A DNA stretch of 14,432 nt from assembly GCA_023264075.1 (NCBI GenBank), contig JALQTG010000039.1, positions 1-14,432 of the forward strand. Reading direction: 5' to 3'. The position numbers and the translations under genes are program-made. The notes beneath the pieces were generated by a model. The model ran no database searches and had not been told where the DNA came from. It was given only the letters and a program-made list of their open reading frames with translations. Below, piece after piece: positions 6,735 through 13,813 of the stretch (position 1 is its first letter; every line of letters starts with the position of its first letter). The stretch is from Crocinitomicaceae bacterium (GTDB taxonomy: Bacteria > Bacteroidota > Bacteroidia > Flavobacteriales_D > Crocinitomicaceae).

Positions 6735-8176
6735 TTAGTACCTTGCTCTAAAATCAAATCGCCGGGCCCCCATGAACCGGATTCATATAATGTTATCGGA
6801 ACCTCTTTCTTCCAATTGCGACTTATATATTCAATCCATGTCCACGCCGAATCCAACTCATCATAACGCATGAAAAGCGTTTGATTGCCCCTGAGCACAT
6901 CGATGATTAGCCGCTCGTATGCGTCAGGCATACGATCTTTAAAGGAATCCAAAAAGTCCAACTCCAAGGAAATTGGCTTAAAGCGATATCCACCTGGACC
7001 AGGAACCTTGCTCAACTGAACCAATTCGATGCGTTCATCCGGCTGAAGGCGAATAATCAACTTATTCATTAGCGGATAATTCGACTCAGGAAAAATGGAA
7101 TGTGGCATTGTTTTGAAGTTAATCACAATATCCGAGTAGCGCTTCTTCATTCGTTTTCCAGTCCGCAAATAGATAGGGGTATTTTTCCATCTCCAGTTAT
7201 CGATGTAGGTCTTCATTGCGACAAATGTTTCAGTTTCAGACTCATACTTCTGGATATCTTCTAGGTAGGAATTTACCTTATCTGTACCTACGCGTCCACG
7301 AGTATATTGTCCACGTACGATATTTTCAGCAATCGTTTTCTTCGTAAACGGGCGCAAGGACTGAATTACCTTGAGCTTTTCGTTTCGAACCGTATCAGGA
7401 TCTAATGTTGCTGGCGGCTCCATCGCAATCAAACACAGCAATTGTAGCAAATGATTCTGTACCATATCCAAGAGCGCACCGGTATTATCATAATACCCTG
7501 CCCTACTCTCTACTCCAAGAGCCTCTGCTACCGTAATCTGAATATTATCAATATTATCTGCATTCCACGCGCGCTCAAAGAGCGGGTTGGCAAACCGAAG
7601 AACCATTAAATTCTGTACGGTCTCTTTTCCAAGATAATGATCAATTCTAAAAATTTGATACTCTTTAAAAGATGCTGAAATCACCGAATTGATTTCTCTA
7701 CTCGAATTTAAGTCGTGACCAAGAGGCTTTTCTAAAACAACCTTACTTGTAGAAGTTATAAGTTGAGCCGCATCTAAGGCTTGACATATCTCTCCGAATG
7801 CACTAGATGGAACGGAAAAATAGAACACTCTCTCCCATTCTTTATTCCGAATTAAGTGATCATTTAACGGACCGTAGGCATCCAACTTATTTTCTGGAAT
7901 GTTAAGCAACGTTATTTTCTCGACAAATTCTTTAATTTGCTCCGTAAACTTCGTTTTTTCATCGTCTGTGCAACTCAGTTTAATAAAATCAGTGAAAACA
8001 GAGCGAATCACCTTTTCATCTTTCATTGAACGCGAAATAACAAGAATTTCAAATGGGAGATTCAATTGACCATCTAAAAATCGGTGACAAAGGGCGGGGA
8101 TAATTTTGCGTTTTGCTAAATCGCCATCTCCCCCAAAAATAACCATGTAAAAAGGCTTGATTTTATTAACTTCCAT
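6719..8176 (-). CDS. zwf: Glucose-6-phosphate 1-dehydrogenase
   Basis: Oxidises glucose-6-phosphate to 6-phosphogluconolactone with NAD(P)+, the entry step of this ED operon. Numbered from the ATG at 8176 (485 residues, normal for the family): nucleotide-binding FGGDGDLAKRK (14-24), EKPLG (149-153), the active-site RIDHYLGKE (177-185), and PGPGGYRFKP plus the typical DAYERL segment in the C-terminal domain. The frame stays open upstream to a GTG at 8233, which would add 19 residues. I prefer 8176 because the extra residues are not family-like (the nucleotide-binding motif normally lies about 10-15 residues from the start), and because a good promoter -7 match (8210-8203) lies between the two starts. 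It is first in zwf-pgl-edd-eda-gap. Without gnd nearby, its product is expected to feed Edd rather than the oxidative pentose phosphate route. Confidence 0.94.
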   Translation of the reverse strand: MEVNKIKPFYMVIFGGDGDLAKRKIIPALCHRFLDGQLNLPFEILVISRSMKDEKVIRSVFTDFIKLSCTDDEKTKFTEQIKEFVEKITLLNIPENKLDAYGPLNDHLIRNKEWERVFYFSVPSSAFGEICQALDAAQLITSTSKVVLEKPLGHDLNSSREINSVISASFKEYQIFRIDHYLGKETVQNLMVLRFANPLFERAWNADNIDNIQITVAEALGVESRAGYYDNTGALLDMVQNHLLQLLCLIAMEPPATLDPDTVRNEKLKVIQSLRPFTKKTIAENIVRGQYTRGRVGTDKVNSYLEDIQKYESETETFVAMKTYIDNWRWKNTPIYLRTGKRMKKRYSDIVINFKTMPHSIFPESNYPLMNKLIIRLQPDERIELVQLSKVPGPGGYRFKPISLELDFLDSFKDRMPDAYERLIIDVLRGNQTLFMRYDELDSAWTWIEYISRNWKKEVPITLYESGSWGPGDLILEQGTKWQTR

Positions 8177-8202
8177 TCTTTTCTTAGTGTTATTATTCAC
8201 TT

Positions 8203-8210
8203 CAAATGTA
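8203..8210 (-). promoter_or_regulatory. Candidate -7 element for the ED operon (zwf)
   Basis: On the minus strand the bases read TACATTTG, an exact match to the Bacteroidota -7 consensus TAnnTTTG. It lies 26 bases before the zwf ATG at 8176, which predicts a leader of about 20 bases. No clear TTG is found at the -33 position, so activity may depend on an activator. It supports the ATG at 8176 as the start of zwf. Confidence 0.4.
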
Positions 8211-8251
8211 CAATCTTTTGGTAAATCATACACTAAGTGTTAAAAAAAATA

Positions 8252-8259
8252 TATATTTG
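8252..8259 (+). promoter_or_regulatory. Candidate -7 element for the kinase/PUL side
   Basis: TATATTTG exactly matches TAnnTTTG and lies 24 bases before the kinase ATG at 8284. Like the divergent zwf element about 50 bases away, it lacks an obvious TTG at -33. The surrounding DNA is AT-rich, so a chance match is possible. Confidence 0.4.
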
Positions 8260-8283
8260 TTACCTAAGTTAACATTATAAAAT

Positions 8284-9165
8284 ATGATTTTAGTTGTTGA
8301 AAGCGGCTCAACAAAGGCCGATTGGATGCTCATTAAAGATGGGCAACACATACCCTATAGGACCAAAGGTTTTAACCCCTTCTTTCATAGCAAGGAAGAT
8401 ATTCTTATTGAACTCAATGATCATCTTGAGCTCGATTTAATCAAAAACGACATCACAAAAATATATTTCTACGGCGCTGGATGTTCTTCGAAAAAGTTAA
8501 ATGCAATTATCGAAAATGGCCTCAAGGCATTTTTTACAAAAGCAACTGTTCAAGTGGACCACGACCTTAAAGCCTGTGCAGTCTCACTCCATGAGAATAG
8601 ACCAATAATTGCCTGTATATTAGGTACTGGATCTAACTCCTGTTACTTTGATGGAAAAGAAATCACCGAGAACTCGCATGCACTAGGTTATATACTGGGA
8701 GACGAAGGAAGCGGAAGTTATTTTGGAAAATCTATATTGTCTGCCTATTTATACGGGAGGCTACCTGAAAAAATGATGACTGAAATGAATCGACTTGGGC
8801 TAACCAAAGAAATTATTTTTGAAAACGTTTATATGAAAGAAGATGCAAACGTGTATATCGCTTCTTTTATGCCTGTTCTGATTAGAAACAAAGAATTAGA
8901 CTATTGTCAAAAACTCATACAAAAAGGGTTTTTAGAATTCATCGATAAGCATGTGCTTTGCTATCCAGAAGCAAAAAAATCGACCATCTCCTTTGTTGGA
9001 TCAGTCGCTTCATTACTAAAAGATGAGTTAGAGCAAGCTTGCCTGTCAAAAGGCCTTTCATTTGGAAAAGTAATCCGTCGACCACTTGAAAATCTTGTCA
9101 ATTATCACTTAAGTCCTGAATCTATTAAAACTGAAAATTTCAAAATTCAAATTAACAAAAATTAA
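8284..9165 (+). CDS. BadF/BadG-family (N-acetylglucosamine kinase-like) sugar kinase
   Basis: An ASKHA-fold ATP-dependent kinase of the BadF/BadG/BcrA/BcrD family, commonly annotated as N-acetylglucosamine kinase. The 293 residues match the usual length. Visible motifs: phosphate-1 loop ESGSTKADW (6-14), the likely catalytic Asp94 in VDHDLKACA, phosphate-2 loop GTGSNS (114-119), LGDEGSG (138-144), and the adenosine-site FVGSVA (237-242). Characterised relatives phosphorylate GlcNAc, glucosamine or MurNAc; the substrate cannot be read from the sequence. The first-loop position is Glu6, where most family members have Asp (D-x-G-x-T-K). The gene is divergent from zwf and ends 61 bases before susC on the same strand, so it may be cotranscribed with the uptake genes. 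In that setting phosphorylation of an imported sugar, possibly glucose for zwf, is a reasonable inference but unproven. Confidence 0.85.
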   Translation: MILVVESGSTKADWMLIKDGQHIPYRTKGFNPFFHSKEDILIELNDHLELDLIKNDITKIYFYGAGCSSKKLNAIIENGLKAFFTKATVQVDHDLKACAVSLHENRPIIACILGTGSNSCYFDGKEITENSHALGYILGDEGSGSYFGKSILSAYLYGRLPEKMMTEMNRLGLTKEIIFENVYMKEDANVYIASFMPVLIRNKELDYCQKLIQKGFLEFIDKHVLCYPEAKKSTISFVGSVASLLKDELEQACLSKGLSFGKVIRRPLENLVNYHLSPESIKTENFKIQINKN

Positions 9166-9226
9166 TATTTTGTTGTTGTATATTTTACAATATCTAAAAA
9201 TTCTTTATATTTACAAAAATTAATTT
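9166..9226. other. Kinase-susC intergenic gap with a short direct repeat
   Basis: This 61-base, almost purely A/T gap precedes susC. The 12-mer ACAAAAATTAAT occurs at 9155-9166, across the kinase stop codon, and again at 9213-9224 just before the susC ATG. TATATTTA (9206-9213) is one base from the TAnnTTTG promoter element, but a properly spaced TTG is not evident. A separate susC promoter is possible but not demonstrated. No terminator hairpin is seen after the kinase. Confidence 0.3.
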
Positions 9227-12200
9227 ATGAAATCCGTTCTATTTCTACTTCAAATTCTGCTTCTTAGCAGCCTATCTTTTGCGCAAGAAATTACTATCTC
9301 TGGTACTGTAAAAGATACGAAAGGAGAGCCTGTTCCTTTTGCTTCCGTTAAAGTAAAAGGTGCTAATGAAGGTGCTGAAACAGATATTAGCGGTGTTTAC
9401 AACCTTACAACTACTAATGCTATTGATCTCAGCTTGATCATTTTCTCCCCTGTTCATGAGAAAAAAGAAATTTTAGTTGCCGGTAGGACTTCGATCGACG
9501 TGGTATTAGAAGGGATAAAAGAATTCGAAGAAGTAGTGGTAGTAGGTTATGGAGAGTCTACGAGTAAAGAATTGACCGGAGCCACCTCAAAGGTAAGCGG
9601 AGAAGACGTGGAAAAAATGAATCTATCCCGTATGGACCAATCTCTTCAAGGGCAAGTATCCGGAGTAAACATCAGTACCAATTCCGGTTCCCCCGGGGGG
9701 TCATCTAACATTCGTATTCGAGGTTTATCCACGTTCGGAAATAACAATCCATTAATTTTAGTTGACGGAGTTGTGTATGACGCCGCTGGACTTAATGCGT
9801 TAAATCCTTCTGACATTGAATCGATCAATGTGCTGAAAGATGCGACGGCTGGAATCTATGGTGTGAGAGCAGCGAATGGAGTAATCATAGTAACCACCAA
9901 AAAAGGAAAGCTCAATGCAAAACCTTCCGTTGAATACAATGCTTACTTCGGTATCCAGCAAACTTCCAAAAAATTAAACTTACTGAATGCGCAAGAATAT
10001 GCCGTAATCAAAAATGAGATGTTCGGCAATGGTGGCGAACCGCTTCCTTTCAATAACACAAACCTAGGAATAGGAACAAACTGGCAGGATTCTATATTTC
10101 AGAATGCACCAGTTCAAAGTCATAACTTTAGCATAAGTGGTGGATCTCAAAACACCCGCTATTCGATTGGTTTGGGTTATTTTACTCAAGATGGTATTGT
10201 AGGTGGAGAGAAAGCGACCTTTTCAAGGTATAATTCCCGATTGAACTTTAGTACCGATATGTCCGAAAAACTTAAATTAAACTCTGTTTTCTTATTTTCG
10301 AACGATGTACGTTCAGGACTTCCTGAAAACGGACTGGGTTCTGTACTTTACAATACGGTAAACGCTTTCCCAACGAGCCCAATTATCACTCCTAATGGCA
10401 ACTTCTCCTACTTAGATGAAGTAAGTGACATTATTAATCCCGTCGCTCAGATTCAAAACCAATTCAATTCATCTGTAGCAGATAAGTTCGTCGGAAAAGA
10501 AGAATTTATATACGACTTTAACGATCACTTCAGTTTTACCAATAGTTTCGGATATAATTATGCACTTGTAGATTCCAAAGTATTCTCACCACTCGTTTGG
10601 TATGGACCGGGTAAATTCGCGAATACCGCTGCCAATGAAGACCTGGAGTCGCCATTAGTTGAAATAGCAGAAGACGTTTTTATCGAGCGTGGAGCATCTG
10701 TATATGAAGAAAGAGCATCCTTTTTAGACCTTACTTATGAGAGTTATTTGAATTACAACAAAACGTTTAAGTCTATCCATAACGTAAAAGGCACTCTAGG
10801 AGCGACCGTATTTCAGAGAAAAGGAGAATCGTTGAGTGGTATTGCTTACGGAATTCCTAACAACTCTCTCGACTTTGCTGATGTCTCTGCGAGCACAGCT
10901 GATGGAGGATTTCTAAATAATACGTTCTCCTATGAATTCAAAGAGCGATTGGTCTCTGCGTTCATTCGTGCAGAATACCGTTATGCTTCAAAATATATGG
11001 TTTCGGGAATCTTAAGAAGAGATGGATCAAGCAAGTTCGGTCCTAACAATCGCTTTGGAATTTTCCCTACAATTTCGGGAGCCTGGATTGTTAATGAAGA
11101 AGATTTTTTCGATGTTAAGATGATTGATTTCTTCAAAATAAGAGCTAGTTTCGGTGTTTCCGGGAATGATCAGATTCCGAACTTCGCATACCGCGCTTTA
11201 CTTGATGGCGAAGGAGTATATGTCTTCAATGATATCATTACGCAAGGTGTAGCCATTGGAAGAACAGGGAACCCTGATTTGAAATGGGAAACCACGCGTC
11301 AATTGAATATTGGAGCCGACCTTACGCTTTGGAAACGATTAGACTTTACAACCAACTACTTTGTGAAAAATACGTTTGACTTGTTATTTCAACCAGATGT
11401 TTCCGCAGTTCTTGGCTCCTACGGACCTGGAGGTTTTCCTCCAATCATCAATGCCGGAGACGTTTCCAATAGAGGTATTGAAATAGAATTAGGATACTCA
11501 ACAAATCCAGACAAAGATTTGGTAGTCGGCGCTAACTATAACTTTACAGCAATTACAAACAAAGTAACCAGTGTACCTGATGGAATTGACTTCCTTCCAG
11601 GAGCGAATTTCGGAGTAGGCGCTGGTGTTGCAACGCGTTTTGAAGAAGGATTCGAAATCGGGTATTTCCATGGCTATGAAACGGCTGGTATATTCCAAAC
11701 TCAAGAAGAAATCGATAACCATCCTGTTCAGCAGGCAAACGCCCAACCTGGAGACTTAATCTTCGTTGACCAGAATGGAGATGGAATAATTAACTTTAGT
11801 GATGATTCTGATAAAACTGATTTGGGATCACCTATCCCTGATTTCATTATGGGACTTTCATTGAATGCGAAGTATAAAAGTTTTGATTTCTCCACCAATA
11901 TCTACGCAGCACTAGGACAAGAAATCATAAGAAATTATGAGCGCAACCAACCTTATGCAAATCAATTAGATTATGTTATTGACCGTTGGACTGGACCAGG
12001 ATCAACGAACATTCACCCACGAGTTACATCAGGGCCAACGAACAACACGATTTTCTCGTCTTACTATGTGGAGGACGGTTCCTTTGTTCGTTTAAGGAAC
12101 ATACAAGTTGGTTATACATTTCCATCTAATATGATGAACAAAATTAAAGTACAAAGCTTGCGAATCTATTTTGCTGTAAACAACTTGGTTACTTACACCA

Positions 12201-12316
12201 GGTACCTAGGTTTCGATCCAGATGTTGGTTCCGGAGGTGTATTATCAGCTGGAGTTGATTATGGTATTTATCCACAAGCACGAACATTCATGGGTGGGAT
12301 TCAATTAAAATTTTAA
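9227..12316 (+). CDS. susC: SusC/RagA-family TonB-dependent outer-membrane transporter
   Basis: Imports oligosaccharides (in some loci peptides) across the outer membrane using TonB energy, paired with the SusD lid encoded next. The 1029 residues are typical for SusC. Order: signal peptide (1-19, cleavage likely after SFA), a carboxypeptidase-regulatory-like domain (about 22-95, with GTVKDTKGEPVPFASVKVKG), a TonB-box-like stretch (EEVVVVGYG, 101-109), a plug domain (about 112-225, ending AANGVIIVTTKKG), then a 22-strand-type barrel closing with a terminal Phe (GGIQLKF). An acidic DQNGDG loop near residue 846 resembles a Ca2+-binding loop common in SusC proteins. The susD start follows 12 bases after the stop. 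The symbol is by family; the substrate is not determined by the sequence, although the neighbours suggest a neutral glucan. Confidence 0.96.
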   Translation: MKSVLFLLQILLLSSLSFAQEITISGTVKDTKGEPVPFASVKVKGANEGAETDISGVYNLTTTNAIDLSLIIFSPVHEKKEILVAGRTSIDVVLEGIKEFEEVVVVGYGESTSKELTGATSKVSGEDVEKMNLSRMDQSLQGQVSGVNISTNSGSPGGSSNIRIRGLSTFGNNNPLILVDGVVYDAAGLNALNPSDIESINVLKDATAGIYGVRAANGVIIVTTKKGKLNAKPSVEYNAYFGIQQTSKKLNLLNAQEYAVIKNEMFGNGGEPLPFNNTNLGIGTNWQDSIFQNAPVQSHNFSISGGSQNTRYSIGLGYFTQDGIVGGEKATFSRYNSRLNFSTDMSEKLKLNSVFLFSNDVRSGLPENGLGSVLYNTVNAFPTSPIITPNGNFSYLDEVSDIINPVAQIQNQFNSSVADKFVGKEEFIYDFNDHFSFTNSFGYNYALVDSKVFSPLVWYGPGKFANTAANEDLESPLVEIAEDVFIERGASVYEERASFLDLTYESYLNYNKTFKSIHNVKGTLGATVFQRKGESLSGIAYGIPNNSLDFADVSASTADGGFLNNTFSYEFKERLVSAFIRAEYRYASKYMVSGILRRDGSSKFGPNNRFGIFPTISGAWIVNEEDFFDVKMIDFFKIRASFGVSGNDQIPNFAYRALLDGEGVYVFNDIITQGVAIGRTGNPDLKWETTRQLNIGADLTLWKRLDFTTNYFVKNTFDLLFQPDVSAVLGSYGPGGFPPIINAGDVSNRGIEIELGYSTNPDKDLVVGANYNFTAITNKVTSVPDGIDFLPGANFGVGAGVATRFEEGFEIGYFHGYETAGIFQTQEEIDNHPVQQANAQPGDLIFVDQNGDGIINFSDDSDKTDLGSPIPDFIMGLSLNAKYKSFDFSTNIYAALGQEIIRNYERNQPYANQLDYVIDRWTGPGSTNIHPRVTSGPTNNTIFSSYYVEDGSFVRLRNIQVGYTFPSNMMNKIKVQSLRIYFAVNNLVTYTRYLGFDPDVGSGGVLSAGVDYGIYPQARTFMGGIQLKF

Positions 12317-12328
12317 ACGAAGAATACA

Positions 12329-13795
12329 ATGAAAAAAATACTAATATTATTCACTGTTTCTCTTGCAATAGGAATTACTGCATGTAAAAAGTTTCTTGAT
12401 GTAGATCCTCCTTACGCACAAGATGCCGAGAACTACTTTCTTACGGAAGAGGATTATGACCGAGCACTAACCGGAGCATATGATCTACTTCAGGCTTCTT
12501 TTCTATCTGTTTGGATTGGCGACATTGCTTCAGATAACACGATCGCTGGAGGAGAAAGTGTGAACGACACTCGAGGACTTCATCAAATCGATGAAATGAT
12601 CCACGGTGGATTAAATGATGAATTGAGAAACGTTTTACGTTGGAACTACACTGGTCTCACACGTGCGAATTTCATCCTTGAGCAACAGGCAAACCCAGAT
12701 GCCATTGAATTCAATGAAAAAGACCATTTTTTTGCTGAGGCAAAATTTCTACGCGCTTTTTATTATTTCGAATTGGTTAAATTCTTCGGTGGAGTTCCAT
12801 TGATTGTTGATGAACGTATTGGCGTGGAACAATCTCGACAAATTGAGCGCGCATCTATTGAAGAAGTCTATGCCCAAATTGAAAAAGATTTGACAGAAGC
12901 AATTCCAGAGTTGAATCCTGTCGCTCTTATTAAAGGAAGAGCAACATCGGGTGCTGCAAAATCGTTATTGGGTAAAGTATATTTATACCAAGACAAGTTC
13001 GCAGAAGCCGCAACCATTTTAGACGAAGTTATTGGTTCCAATCAATACAGTTTAATAGCAGATTACAATGACCTCTTCACAGTCGCGAGTGAAGGAAATA
13101 CAGAAAGTGTTTTTGACGTCGAATACAGTGGACTAGAGGGTGGTGGTTATAATTGTCTTGTTTGTTTAGAAGGGAACGCTGGACCTGGTTTTAACGGAAT
13201 CAGACAATATACTGGACCGGTATATGGAGATGGGAATAGCTACAATTTACCCACACAAGACCTTTACAATGCTTTCAGCGCAAGTGACCCAAGAAGGGAT
13301 GCTACCATATTGGATATTGAAGCATTTATAGCGGCACAAGCGAATCCTGGCAGCATATCATATGCTATTGGAGCAGGCGGACATACTGGATATTACAACA
13401 ATAAGTACATCAAAAGACAAGGGGAAATAGGATTACCTGACAACGACCTTACAAGCCCAGTGAACTACCGGGTAATCCGTTATGCTGACGTCCTATTAAT
13501 GGCAGCTGAAGCTCATTATCTTTCTGGAAACCCATCAACCGCTCAAACATATTTAAACATTGTGCGCGAACGAGCTGGAATGCCAACACTTACCATTTCT
13601 TCAGTTAACGATATATGGAACGAAAGAAGACTCGAATTGTCATGTGAAGGCCATCGTTTCTTCGATTTAGTGAGAACAGGAGAGGCCGCATCAAAAATTG
13701 ATGGCTTTATTGCAGGCAAACATGAACTTTTCCCAATTCCTCAAGTCGAAATTGACTTAGCCGGTGGAAATTGGGCTCAAAATCCAGGGTATTAA
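12329..13795 (+). CDS. susD: SusD/RagB-family outer-membrane glycan-binding lipoprotein
   Basis: Surface lipoprotein that caps the SusC barrel and captures oligosaccharide. The 488 residues begin with a lipoprotein signal peptide with the lipobox Cys at 19 (GITAC), followed by KKFLDVDPP, the typical SusD opening. The TPR-containing RagB/SusD body follows (FFAEAKFLRAFYYFELVKFFGGVPL), then the C-terminal hallmarks NERRLELSCEGHRFFDLVRTG and the ending PIPQVEID...QNPGY. The segment around residues 68-80 (ASDNTIAGGESVNDT) reminds me of SusD proteins from marine Bacteroidota laminarin loci. That is recollection, not a comparison I could run. It sits 12 bases after susC and 18 bases before the PKD lipoprotein, so the three form one transcript. 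Confidence 0.95.
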   Translation: MKKILILFTVSLAIGITACKKFLDVDPPYAQDAENYFLTEEDYDRALTGAYDLLQASFLSVWIGDIASDNTIAGGESVNDTRGLHQIDEMIHGGLNDELRNVLRWNYTGLTRANFILEQQANPDAIEFNEKDHFFAEAKFLRAFYYFELVKFFGGVPLIVDERIGVEQSRQIERASIEEVYAQIEKDLTEAIPELNPVALIKGRATSGAAKSLLGKVYLYQDKFAEAATILDEVIGSNQYSLIADYNDLFTVASEGNTESVFDVEYSGLEGGGYNCLVCLEGNAGPGFNGIRQYTGPVYGDGNSYNLPTQDLYNAFSASDPRRDATILDIEAFIAAQANPGSISYAIGAGGHTGYYNNKYIKRQGEIGLPDNDLTSPVNYRVIRYADVLLMAAEAHYLSGNPSTAQTYLNIVRERAGMPTLTISSVNDIWNERRLELSCEGHRFFDLVRTGEAASKIDGFIAGKHELFPIPQVEIDLAGGNWAQNPGY

Positions 13796-13813
13796 TTATA
13801 AATATCAAAAACT

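Larger units (their letters stand above)
8186..8274. promoter_or_regulatory. Possible shared operator between zwf and the sugar kinase
   Basis: The divergent promoter region contains an 11-bp perfect palindrome, ACACT-A-AGTGT (8230-8240), the 7-mer AGTGTTA twice exactly 50 bases apart (8186-8192 and 8236-8242), and an inverted repeat TGTTA-N7-TAACA (8258-8274) just downstream of the kinase -7 element. Together this gives four TGTTA half-sites in about 90 bases. The layout suits a transcription factor acting on both directions. No regulator gene is in the window, and AT-rich DNA produces such matches easily. Confidence 0.3.

Noticed and set aside
8177..8283. A gene for a PUL regulator (SusR, hybrid two-component, LacI-type or ECF sigma/anti-sigma pair)
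   Set aside because: None of these families is encoded anywhere in the window. The divergent region is too short to hold one, so the regulator must lie elsewhere.
11498..11746. Overlapping minus-strand frames of 61-82 codons inside susC
   Set aside because: They are antisense to a fully conserved part of the SusC barrel and have no protein-like motif.
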